A stretch of DNA of 64,000 nucleotides from Maribacter orientalis (GTDB taxonomy: Bacteria > Bacteroidota > Bacteroidia > Flavobacteriales > Flavobacteriaceae), in NCBI RefSeq assembly GCF_900109345.1, contig NZ_FNZN01000012.1, forward strand, positions 33,636 through 97,635, written 5' to 3'. Positions within the stretch are counted from its first letter, which is position 1. Every line of letters starts with the position of its first letter. Shown here in pieces: positions 26,220 through 35,592 of this stretch. The notes under the pieces are model-generated. The model worked only from the letters and a program-made list of their open reading frames with translations, was not told where the DNA came from and ran no database searches. The position numbers and the translations under genes are program-made.

Positions 26220-27968
26220 ATGAAAACATTTAAATTTAAAAAACCATCGTTATTACTAGGCGCGTTGCTTCTTGCATCGATGTCTTGTAGTGATGAATTT
26301 TTGCAAGTAGCCCCTACGGACTCACTTGCAGATGCTCAAGTAAGTACCAAAGCTGGTATAGACGGCTTACTAATCGGTACATACGCTGCACTGAATGGAG
26401 TTTTTGGAAATCGTTTCGAAGGCCCTAACCATTGGGCAACAGGTTCTGTTGTTGGTGGAGAAGCTAATAAAGGTACAGATGCTGGGGATTATAGCACGTT
26501 GAATCCTATTCAACGTTTTGAGGCTAGCCCTGTAGATCCAGGAGGAGATTTTAACTCCTTGTGGAGAGGTCGATACGAAGGAGTTAGTAGAGCAAACAAA
26601 GTACTTCAAGCGATAGGGAATTCAACTGAATTGTCTGCTGCCGATGCTGCTCGTCTTTCTGGTGAAGCTAGAATGCTAAGAGGTCATTTTTACTTTGATC
26701 TTAAAAAACATTTTAACAACATTGTTGTTTTTGATGAAACTGTAGCCTCAGAAGATATAGTATTATTACCTAACAACGGTGATGCTTGGGCTATTATAGA
26801 AGCTGATTTGCAATATGCTTATGACAATTTACCAGGAGTAAATGGTGCAGGCCGTGTAAACAAATGGGCAGCAGCAGCACTTATGGGTAAGGCTAAATTG
26901 TATCAACAAAAATTCGGCGAAGCCAAGACTTGGTTTGATGATGTTATTGCAAATGGTGTAACTTCTAATGGACTAAAATTTGCGTTATTAGATGATTATG
27001 CACAAATCTATAATGCCGAAAATGATAATAATGCAGAAGTTGTATTTGATGTAGAATCTGCCAATAATACAGGTAGTGTTAATAATGCAAACTGGTTCGA
27101 TGATTTAAATTACCCATACAACACTGGTCCTGATGGTCCTGGTAACTGTTGTGGTTTCTTTCAACCTAGTTTCGAAATGGCAAATTCATTCAGAACTGGT
27201 GCAGATGGACTACCATTATTAGATAAGTCATATAATAGCCCTGCAAATGCAGTTAAAAATGATTTTGGTTTGGAAGCAGACGAGCCGTTTGTTGAAGATG
27301 CTGACCCATTAGACCCAAGAATTGACCATGCTATTGGTAGAAGAGGTATTCCTTATTTAGATTGGATCGAGCACCCAGGTAAAGCATGGATTCGTAGCCA
27401 ACCTTATGCTGGTCCATATTCTCCAAAGAAATATATCTATTACAGAAGTCAAGAAAATAGCTTCACCGATGGTAGTTCTTGGACACGTGGTTATGCGACT
27501 ATGAACTATACTATCATTCGTTTTGCTGATGTTTTATTAATGGCTGCAGAAGCTGAAATAGAAGCACCAGGTGGTTCTTTGGCTACTGCTTTAGATTATG
27601 TTAATCAAGTAAGAAGAAGAGCTGCAAACTCTGAATATTGGGTGAAAGAATATGATTCTGATGCAAATGCTGCAAATTATGTTATTTCTGAATATACTTC
27701 ATTCCCTAATGCAGATTTTGCAAGAGATGCTGTACGCTTCGAAAGAAAACTTGAACTATCTGGTGAAGGACATCGTTTCTTTGACCTAGTTAGATGGGGT
27801 GTTGCTGCTGAAGAGCTTAATGCATATTTAGCTTACGAATCAACATTATTGGTTACTAAATTTGGAGGCGCAAGCTTTACAACTGGTAAAAATGAATACT
27901 TCCCAATTCCTCAAGCTCAAATTGATATAACCGGTGCTGAAATTTTATCTCAAAACCCAGGTTATTAA
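26220..27968 (+). CDS. SusD/RagB family surface ligand-binding lipoprotein (first copy)
   Basis: 582 residues. The lipobox is LLASMSC with the lipidated Cys23, followed by SDEF, which resembles the Ser-Asp-Asp-Phe-type export signal that sends flavobacterial lipoproteins to the cell surface. The tetratricopeptide-rich SusD fold is seen in GEARMLRGHFYFDLKKHF, YTIIRFADVLLMAAEAE and the ending VRFERKLELSGEGHRFFDL plus NEYFPIPQAQID. It caps the SusC barrel and binds the ligand outside the cell. A strong terminator follows the gene. Confidence 0.95.
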   Translation: MKTFKFKKPSLLLGALLLASMSCSDEFLQVAPTDSLADAQVSTKAGIDGLLIGTYAALNGVFGNRFEGPNHWATGSVVGGEANKGTDAGDYSTLNPIQRFEASPVDPGGDFNSLWRGRYEGVSRANKVLQAIGNSTELSAADAARLSGEARMLRGHFYFDLKKHFNNIVVFDETVASEDIVLLPNNGDAWAIIEADLQYAYDNLPGVNGAGRVNKWAAAALMGKAKLYQQKFGEAKTWFDDVIANGVTSNGLKFALLDDYAQIYNAENDNNAEVVFDVESANNTGSVNNANWFDDLNYPYNTGPDGPGNCCGFFQPSFEMANSFRTGADGLPLLDKSYNSPANAVKNDFGLEADEPFVEDADPLDPRIDHAIGRRGIPYLDWIEHPGKAWIRSQPYAGPYSPKKYIYYRSQENSFTDGSSWTRGYATMNYTIIRFADVLLMAAEAEIEAPGGSLATALDYVNQVRRRAANSEYWVKEYDSDANAANYVISEYTSFPNADFARDAVRFERKLELSGEGHRFFDLVRWGVAAEELNAYLAYESTLLVTKFGGASFTTGKNEYFPIPQAQIDITGAEILSQNPGY

Positions 27969-27994
27969 TAAATTAAAGCTTTCAATATTTTAGG

Positions 27995-28026
27995 AAAAGG
28001 CTACCATAATTGGTAGCCTTTTTTTT
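27995..28026 (+). terminator. Rho-independent terminator after the first susCD pair
   Basis: A perfect 12-bp stem (27995-28006 with 28011-28022, core AGGCTACCA/TGGTAGCCT), a four-base loop TAAT, and a T-run to 28026. It lies 27 bases after the susD stop, so the propeller genes downstream need their own promoter or read-through. Confidence 0.85.
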
Positions 28027-28078
28027 GTTACTTCCTTAAGGTTCTTGCATATTTGTAAAAGTATATTTCAAAAGAAAA

Positions 28079-31000
28079 ATGAAGAATTCAAAATTTCAAA
28101 TTGTTACTTTTTTATCTCTATTTATCCTTTTAGGATGTAGTGAGAATAAACCTAAAACACTATTCACAAAAGTTAGCTCTAATGCATCAGGACTGAATTT
28201 CAGTAATCAATTGTTTGAAAATGATTCAATCAACATATTAGACAATGAATTTGTGTATAATGGTGCAGGTGTTGCTATTGCGGATATTAATGGTGATGGC
28301 CTTGAAGATATTTTCCTCGCAGGCAACCAAGTTGATAATAAATTATTTCTAAATGAAGGAAAATTAAAATTCAGGGATATAAGCAAAGAAGCACAAATTG
28401 GCAAAACTGATAGTTTACAATGGTCTTCAGGAGTTACCATTCTTGACATTAATTTAGATGGTTTACAAGATATTTATATCTGCAATACATTTAGGAAAGA
28501 TAGTATTCAAAGAAAAAACTTATTATATATTAATCAAGGTAATAGCAAAAGCAACTTACCTTATTTCAAGGAAGAAGCTGCAAAATATGGTTTAGATGAC
28601 CAGACTTACTCTTCTCATGCGCAGTTTTTTGATTTCGACAACGATGGTGATTTAGATGTATTTATCGGTGTTAACCGTATAGAAGGAATAAATCCGAATC
28701 AATTTAGCCCATTAACCGATGATGGCACTTCTAAAAGTAAAGATATTTTATATGAGAATGTTTATATCGACAGTTTAGACCAAAGAAAGTTTATAGACGT
28801 CTCAGAAAAAGCTGGTATTCGATACCATGGGTATAGCCACAGTACGTTGATTAATGATTTTAATGAAGATGGGTGGCCAGATATTTATGTCGCTAATGAC
28901 TTTCTAAGTAATGATTTAATTTATATCAATAATCAAGATGGTTCTTTCACCAATAAAGCTGGTGAAATATTTAAACATTTTAGCCTATCCTCTATGGGTA
29001 GTGATATCACCGACGTCAATAATAATGGCCGAATGGATATATTCACCACAGAAATGCAACCCTACTATAATAAACGAAAAAAATTATTTCAAGGTCCAAG
29101 CAGTTACCAAAAAGAAATTTTTACTAGAAAATACTTATATGAATATCAATATACTAGAAATACTTTACAACAAAATTTAGGTATTAATCCTGAGAACGAA
29201 TTGCCAATTTTTGGTGAAATAGGAATGTTCTCTGGCATACAAGAAACCGATTGGAGCTGGGCTCCCCTATTTGCAGACTATAATAATGATGGTTGGAAAG
29301 ATTTACTGATAACAAATGGTTTTCCCAAAGATGTTACAGATCGTGATTTTGGTGATTTTAGAGTTACCGCTAGTAGATTAGTAAGCAAACAAACATTAAT
29401 TGAAGCCATACCTGAAATTAAGATTCCAAATTTTATATTTAAAAATTTGGAAGGAAAAGGTTTTGCCGATGTTACAAAAGATTGGGGTTTAAATTTTGGT
29501 ACTTTTTCGAACGGTGCTGCTTATGGAGATTTGGATAATGATGGCGACCTAGATTTGGTTATAAACAATATTAATGACCCTGTTTTATTAATGGAAAACC
29601 ATTCTAATGAGTTAACCCCAGAAGAAAATTTTCTAAGAATAAAACTTACAGGAGACAAACAAAACCCCGAGGCTATCGGCAGTACGGTAATAACTTATTA
29701 CGATAACAAGCAACAACGCCAATCACTACTTTCAGGCAGAGGGTATTTATCACAACCAGAGAAAATCTACCATGTTGGACTTGGAAAAATTAAAAAAATA
29801 GATAGTTTAAAAATCATTTGGCCAAATGGAAAAATACAAATTGAAACTAGCCCTACAGTAAATAAGCTTAACAAATATGCCTATCGACCTTCCTCTTTAA
29901 TTGTTAATAAGTATAACACTCCTTTATTTACCAAAGCATCAAAAAATCTGGGATTGGATTTTTTAAGCAAGGATAATGACTTTATAGATTTTAATTTTCA
30001 AAGAACTATACCACACAAATTTTCTCAGTTTGGTCCTTCCATTTCTGTTGGAGATATTAATGGTGATAATTTAGAAGATATTTTTATAGCCGCTAGCAGA
30101 GGAGAAGATGAAGCTTGGTTTTTACAGACTCCAGAAAGCACCTTTATTAAAGCCACAGTCTCCTATAAAAGTGAAGAAAAGCTTGAAGATGATTCTAGCT
30201 CTTTATTATTTGACGCTGATGGTGACGGGGACTTAGACTTATATTTAGCCAGAGGAAGCGCACAATATCCTTCAGGTAATATACTTTATAAAGATAAGCT
30301 TCTACTTAATGATGGTAAAGGGAATTTTACCGATTCTTCCGACGCCATACCTGATGTAAACTCGAATTCGACAAGTGTTAAAGCTGCTGATTTTGATAAA
30401 GATGGTGATTTAGACCTGTTCGTAGGCAGTAGAGTATTACCATTTTCCTATCCTTCTTCCGATAGGTCATATATTTTTGAAAATCAATCTGAAGGAAATC
30501 AAGTTAAATTTGTCGATGTAACAACTAGAATCAACCCTGATCTTGAATATCCTGGACTAATAAGCGATGCATTATGGACCGATTTCAATAATGATTTTTG
30601 GCCAGATTTAATTTTGGCAGGAGAATGGATGCCGCTTCGATTTTTTGAGAACAAAGAAGGTAAATTAGTTGAAATTACAGATAACTCTGGTGTTCAAAAT
30701 AAACTTGGTTGGTGGAATAGCCTATCTGCAGGTGATTTAGACAACGATGGCGATACCGATTATATAGCCGGTAACTTTGGGAGAAATATAAACTTTCAAG
30801 GAACAGAGGATCAACCTATACGATTATATGCCAAAGATTTAGACAATAATGGTACAATTGACCCATTACTATCCTTTTATCTTAGAGATAGTATTGGCAT
30901 TAAAAAAGAATATCTCTATCATCCTTGGCAAGATGTTACCACACAATACGTGGGTATTAGAAAAAAATATAATTCTTTTGGAGAATTTGGTGCCTCTACC

Positions 31001-31636
31001 CTACCTGAAATGTTTAATGATGGTCTATTAGATGATGCTACCAAACTTAGCTTCAACTACATGGAAACTTCTTTAATTGAAAACTTGGGCAATGGTAAAT
31101 TTAAAATCCATCCGCTGCCTATGGAAATACAATATGCCCCTATTTATGGAATACGATTACAAGATATTAATGATGATGATTTACTAGATGTTTTAGTAGT
31201 AGGCAACGATTTTGGAATGGAAGTACAACAAGGCATGGCGGATGCTTTAGTGGGTCTAGTACTGAAAAATGAAGGTGATTTAAAAATGAAAGCACTCTCA
31301 TTAGATGAAACTCATTTTTATGTGCCTGGTGATGCCAAGGCCTTAGTAAATGTTAATTTAAAAAATGGAAATGAATTAATAATTGCATCTCAAAACAATG
31401 ATTCATTAAAGACCCATGAGTACATTAAAAAAAGAGCGGGTAAACTCGTGAAATTTAACCCCAACGAAGTTAAGGCTGTCATAAATTTTAGGAATGGCTC
31501 AAAAAGAATTCAAGAAGTATATTGGGGTGATAGTTTTAATTCGCAATCGACACAAAATATTTTTATCACCGATAAAATTTTAGAAATCAAATTCTACAAT
31601 AATACTGGCGAAACCACTAGAAATATGGCTTTTTAA
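28079..31636 (+). CDS. VCBS/FG-GAP double-propeller lipoprotein with central ASPIC/UnbV-like domain (first copy)
   Basis: 1185 residues, a lipoprotein (lipidated Cys20 in FILLGC). I count 14 calcium-loop motifs of the form DxNxDGxxDI: seven before (for example DINGDGLEDIF, DFNEDGWPDIY, DLDNDGDLDLV) and seven after (for example DADGDGDLDLY, DLDNNGTIDPL, DINDDDLLDVL) a central ASPIC/UnbV-like region around 525-610 (FLRIKLTG, YHVGLGK, IIWPNGK). This predicts two seven-bladed integrin-like propellers. Such CRTAC1-like proteins are sometimes misnamed RNA-binding. Location between two SusCD pairs suggests a surface ligand-binding role; no catalytic motif is visible. Confidence 0.88.
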   Translation: MKNSKFQIVTFLSLFILLGCSENKPKTLFTKVSSNASGLNFSNQLFENDSINILDNEFVYNGAGVAIADINGDGLEDIFLAGNQVDNKLFLNEGKLKFRDISKEAQIGKTDSLQWSSGVTILDINLDGLQDIYICNTFRKDSIQRKNLLYINQGNSKSNLPYFKEEAAKYGLDDQTYSSHAQFFDFDNDGDLDVFIGVNRIEGINPNQFSPLTDDGTSKSKDILYENVYIDSLDQRKFIDVSEKAGIRYHGYSHSTLINDFNEDGWPDIYVANDFLSNDLIYINNQDGSFTNKAGEIFKHFSLSSMGSDITDVNNNGRMDIFTTEMQPYYNKRKKLFQGPSSYQKEIFTRKYLYEYQYTRNTLQQNLGINPENELPIFGEIGMFSGIQETDWSWAPLFADYNNDGWKDLLITNGFPKDVTDRDFGDFRVTASRLVSKQTLIEAIPEIKIPNFIFKNLEGKGFADVTKDWGLNFGTFSNGAAYGDLDNDGDLDLVINNINDPVLLMENHSNELTPEENFLRIKLTGDKQNPEAIGSTVITYYDNKQQRQSLLSGRGYLSQPEKIYHVGLGKIKKIDSLKIIWPNGKIQIETSPTVNKLNKYAYRPSSLIVNKYNTPLFTKASKNLGLDFLSKDNDFIDFNFQRTIPHKFSQFGPSISVGDINGDNLEDIFIAASRGEDEAWFLQTPESTFIKATVSYKSEEKLEDDSSSLLFDADGDGDLDLYLARGSAQYPSGNILYKDKLLLNDGKGNFTDSSDAIPDVNSNSTSVKAADFDKDGDLDLFVGSRVLPFSYPSSDRSYIFENQSEGNQVKFVDVTTRINPDLEYPGLISDALWTDFNNDFWPDLILAGEWMPLRFFENKEGKLVEITDNSGVQNKLGWWNSLSAGDLDNDGDTDYIAGNFGRNINFQGTEDQPIRLYAKDLDNNGTIDPLLSFYLRDSIGIKKEYLYHPWQDVTTQYVGIRKKYNSFGEFGASTLPEMFNDGLLDDATKLSFNYMETSLIENLGNGKFKIHPLPMEIQYAPIYGIRLQDINDDDLLDVLVVGNDFGMEVQQGMADALVGLVLKNEGDLKMKALSLDETHFYVPGDAKALVNVNLKNGNELIIASQNNDSLKTHEYIKKRAGKLVKFNPNEVKAVINFRNGSKRIQEVYWGDSFNSQSTQNIFITDKILEIKFYNNTGETTRNMAF

Positions 31637-31825
31637 ATTTGTAGATACTTAACTAACATTTCAAAAAAAAGGAAATAATCCTCATATGGACAACCAAAAA
31701 TTAGGTAAATAGGTAGTTCAAGAAAATCCCGTATTTGTTATAAGTACTATAAACTATGATATAGTATTTTAAATTATACTAATTTAAAGGTCAATTAGAC
31801 GAATAACCAAATTAAACCAAAACAA

Positions 31826-34800
31826 ATGCGGGTCTTTTCTGCTGTATCAATTCTATTCTTAACTATCACTTTTATTTCCTGTGATGAAAGCACTCCCACC
31901 CTATTCCAAGTAGTACCCTCTTCTGAATCTGGAATCGAATTCAACAATACCATCATCGAAACCGACAGTTTTAATATACTCACTAGCGAATACATTTTTA
32001 ATGGCGGTGGTGTTGCTGTAGGTGATTTTAATAACGATGGAAAGCCAGATATTTTTTTTAGTGGAAATCAAGTTCCCAATAAACTATACCTAAATCAAGG
32101 AGATTTTATATTTAAAGATGTTTCTAAAGAGTCTGGAATAGAAGCTTTGAATAAGTGGAATACAGGCATTGCCTTGGCAGATATTAATAACGACGGATAT
32201 TTAGATATTTATGTTTGCTCTGCAATGCTTACAGAGGAGGACCAGAAAAAAAATATCCTATTTATTAATCAAGGGTTGAATGAAAATCAAATTCCTCAAT
32301 TCATAAACAAGGCGAAAGAATTTGGAGTAGAGGAACCGGGTAATAGCATGGGAGCTACCTTTTTTGATTATGATAAAGATGGGCTTTTAGATTTATATGT
32401 TTTAAATAATGTAGATATACATATTCTCCCTGCTAATTATAGAACAAAAGTTACAGACGGCTCTTCGCTTAGTAATGATCGATTATATAAAAATAATGGT
32501 GATGGTACATTTAAAGACGTAACAATAGAAGCGGGTATAACTATAGAGGGATATGGTTTAGGTCTTGCAATTTCTGATCTTAATTATGATGGCTGGCCTG
32601 ACATTTATATAAGTAATGACTATTTAACCAATGATATTCTATACATCAATAACCAAGATGGTACATTCACAAACAAAATAAAAGAGAACATTAAACATCA
32701 AAGTAAGTTCTCAATGGGAAATGATATTTCAGATTTTAATAATGATGGTTTTCTAGATATCATAACGTTAGATATGTTAGGCGAAACCAACCAACGGTTA
32801 AAAACCACTTTGTCAGGCCATAAGTATACAGAATACATCCTTAACGAGAGATATGATTATGAGTACCAGTATACTAGAAACATGCTTCAAAAAGGAAATG
32901 GAAATGGCGTACCCTACAGTGAGATTGGTCTAATGGCTGGTGTCGCTAAAACTGATTGGAGTTGGTCTCCCCTTTTTGCTGATATGGATAATGATGGTTT
33001 TAAAGACATACTCGTAACAAATGGTTTTCCTCGAGATATCACTGATTTAGACTTTGGAGATTTCAAATTTAATGTTAGTAGATACTTAACCCCTGCTCAG
33101 ATTTTAGATTCCATTCCAAAGATTAAAATTCCTAATTACGCCTTTAAAAATAATAAGAATAACACGTTTACAGATATTAGTACAGCTTGGGGTATTGATA
33201 TACCTTCTTTCTCCAATGGTTCTGCATTCGCAGATTTAGATAATGATGGTGATTTAGATTACATCGTGAATAATATCAACGATAAAGCCCTCTTATTTCG
33301 AAATACTATTGATGAGCAAAAGGAAGATAATCATAACTATTTAAACATTGAGCTGATTGGGCCTCCTACGAAATCACTGGTAGCTGGTGCCAAAATTGTC
33401 ATTAGATTTTCAGATACTACTTTTCAATTTCAAGAACACCATACTTATAGAGGTTACATGTCTACAGTTCAAGACATTATACATTTTGGATTAGGAGATA
33501 AAAAACAGATTAGTTCTCTAGAAATTCTCTGGCCTGATGGAAAATATCAGAAAATATCAAATCTGGACGCCAACCAAAAAGTGTCTTTAAATTATTCTGA
33601 TGCCTCAAACATCTCATTTATTGATATGACTTTTCCTTTAGCACCGAAGAAGAACAGTACTATTTTTAAGGAAGTTAGTAAAGCACTTGGTATTGAATAT
33701 GTTCATGAAGAAAAAGACATTGTTGACTATAATTTACAACGTATAATACCACATAAATTCACTCAAAATGGTCCTTGCCTGGCCGTCGGTGATCTCAATG
33801 GCGATGGTACTGAAGATTTTATGATTGGTAGCTCTGCCAGTTTTTCACCTCAATTATTTTTACAGAATACAGAAGGTACTTTTAGTCAAAAACCTTTGTT
33901 CACCGATGAAGAAAACATGAAATATGAAGAAGAAAGCATTGCGTTTTTCGACTTGGAGAATGATGGTGATCTAGACCTATTTTTAGTTTCCGGAAGCAAT
34001 GAATTCAATATTGATAATATTCAGTATACTGACAGGTTACTCTTAAATGATGGCCATGGTAATTTCACAATCTCTAAAGATAGAATGCCCGTTATTAGCG
34101 CAAGTGGATCCATCGTAAAAGCTACAGACTTTGACAAAGATGGTTTCACTGACCTATTTATTGGTGGTAGAACACCTTTTTTAAAATACCCAAAATCAGA
34201 AAAAAGTTTCTTATTAAAGAATGAAAATGGAGTATTAAAAGACGTTACAGATTCAATTGCACCAGAACTAAGGAACATAGGCATGATAACCGATGCATTA
34301 TGGGCAGATATTGATTTAGATGGTAATGATGATTTGGTGATTACCGGCGAACTGATGCCCATAACCATATTTAAAAACAACGGAACTAGTTTTAAAAAAA
34401 TAGACCATACAGGAGTTGAAAATCTTTTAGGATGGTGGGAAAGTATTATTAAAACAGATATAGATAATGATGGTGATATTGATTTTATAGTAGGTAATAT
34501 AGGTGCGAACAATCTTTATCAACCCTCTAATGAAAGACCAGTAACTATTATTGCAAAAGATTTTGATAATAATGGCACTATAGACCCAGTGATGTTTGCT
34601 TATTTCAAGGATAGCTTTTTAAACCCCTCATATAAATCTTTCCCAGTAAATTTCTGGGGAGACCTAAATGGTCAAAGCCCCATTTTTAGAGCCAAATACA
34701 GCACCTTTAAATCTTATTCAAAAGCAACAATCTCAAATCTATTTAATAAAGATGAGCTAAAAGGTTCAACAAGATTGATTGGTAATTATGACAAAAGTAT

Positions 34801-35161
34801 TATCATGGAAAATCTAGGTAATGGTTCATTTAAGTATAGTCCCCTACCTACAGACGTTCAAGTTTCACCAATTAATGGAATGGTAACATTAGATTATAAT
34901 AATGACCAAAAAGAAGATATTTTATTAGTTGGCAACAATTATGGAAACGAAGTTTTTATTGGTAGATATGATGCTTTTAATGGTGGATTATTGAAAAATA
35001 ACAGTAATGGAAACTATGAATTCATACCCACTTCAGAAAGTGGATTTTTAACTCCAGGGGATGCTAAAAGTATTATTACTGTTAACAGCGTAAAAAGTAA
35101 TTATCCATACTTTATTGCTTCGCAAAACAGAGATTCTATTAGAGTATTCCAAAAGAGATAA
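31826..35161 (+). CDS. VCBS/FG-GAP double-propeller lipoprotein with central ASPIC/UnbV-like domain (second copy)
   Basis: 1111 residues, a lipoprotein with Cys19 (TITFISC). It is paralogous over its whole length to the gene at 28079: shared stretches include EYQYTRN, TDWSWSPLFAD and LLGWWES. Again 14 calcium-loop motifs are found, seven before (DFNNDGKPDIF through DLDNDGDLDYI) and seven after (DLNGDGTEDFM through DYNNDQKEDIL) the ASPIC/UnbV-like segment at about 510-590 (FGLGDKKQ, ILWPDGK). A 189-base spacer separates the copies and has no confident promoter. Function unknown beyond probable surface binding. Confidence 0.88.
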   Translation: MRVFSAVSILFLTITFISCDESTPTLFQVVPSSESGIEFNNTIIETDSFNILTSEYIFNGGGVAVGDFNNDGKPDIFFSGNQVPNKLYLNQGDFIFKDVSKESGIEALNKWNTGIALADINNDGYLDIYVCSAMLTEEDQKKNILFINQGLNENQIPQFINKAKEFGVEEPGNSMGATFFDYDKDGLLDLYVLNNVDIHILPANYRTKVTDGSSLSNDRLYKNNGDGTFKDVTIEAGITIEGYGLGLAISDLNYDGWPDIYISNDYLTNDILYINNQDGTFTNKIKENIKHQSKFSMGNDISDFNNDGFLDIITLDMLGETNQRLKTTLSGHKYTEYILNERYDYEYQYTRNMLQKGNGNGVPYSEIGLMAGVAKTDWSWSPLFADMDNDGFKDILVTNGFPRDITDLDFGDFKFNVSRYLTPAQILDSIPKIKIPNYAFKNNKNNTFTDISTAWGIDIPSFSNGSAFADLDNDGDLDYIVNNINDKALLFRNTIDEQKEDNHNYLNIELIGPPTKSLVAGAKIVIRFSDTTFQFQEHHTYRGYMSTVQDIIHFGLGDKKQISSLEILWPDGKYQKISNLDANQKVSLNYSDASNISFIDMTFPLAPKKNSTIFKEVSKALGIEYVHEEKDIVDYNLQRIIPHKFTQNGPCLAVGDLNGDGTEDFMIGSSASFSPQLFLQNTEGTFSQKPLFTDEENMKYEEESIAFFDLENDGDLDLFLVSGSNEFNIDNIQYTDRLLLNDGHGNFTISKDRMPVISASGSIVKATDFDKDGFTDLFIGGRTPFLKYPKSEKSFLLKNENGVLKDVTDSIAPELRNIGMITDALWADIDLDGNDDLVITGELMPITIFKNNGTSFKKIDHTGVENLLGWWESIIKTDIDNDGDIDFIVGNIGANNLYQPSNERPVTIIAKDFDNNGTIDPVMFAYFKDSFLNPSYKSFPVNFWGDLNGQSPIFRAKYSTFKSYSKATISNLFNKDELKGSTRLIGNYDKSIIMENLGNGSFKYSPLPTDVQVSPINGMVTLDYNNDQKEDILLVGNNYGNEVFIGRYDAFNGGLLKNNSNGNYEFIPTSESGFLTPGDAKSIITVNSVKSNYPYFIASQNRDSIRVFQKR

Positions 35162-35592
35162 GTAGTGTAATTTTAAGTGACTTAATTTTTCATTAAAGTA
35201 CATTTCATTCTAAACTTAAGCGATAAGCAATTAAATTCTCTGCATCGGTTAAGTGTAATAACATTAATACATCTTGTAATCACCTTAAAATCAATATTCA
35301 ACCGATTTTAACCTATTATCGTATTGAAAAGTTTCGGTGACAATTTCATTTTCCTACATTAATCACAAATCCCTAGAAAAAGACTCTTATAATTTAACCT
35401 ATTTTTTAACGATAAACAAAACTAATTAGACCACAAATAGCATCGAACTAACGACTAATAACCAATACAAAATATTTAATAAATATTCTAGTTTATTGTT
35501 ATAATTTTAAGTAATATTATAATAATATTATATATTCATTAACACTGTTCTGAATATATACTAATGAATAATTAACTAAACAACTACTTATT
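35162..35592 (+). other. Intergenic leader of the second susC (431 bases), no gene
   Basis: No ORF or RNA gene is supported. A weak hairpin with T-run (TTAAG/CTTAA, 35174-35191) could end the propeller transcript. Next to susC the sequence is extremely AT-rich with TAATATTA repeated at an inverted spacing (about 35514-35532), then two mutually exclusive stems: TATATTCA (35531-35538) with TGAATATA (35551-35558), or ATTCATTA (35534-35541) with TAATGAAT (35562-35569). No exact TAnnTTTG box was found. Confidence 0.45.
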
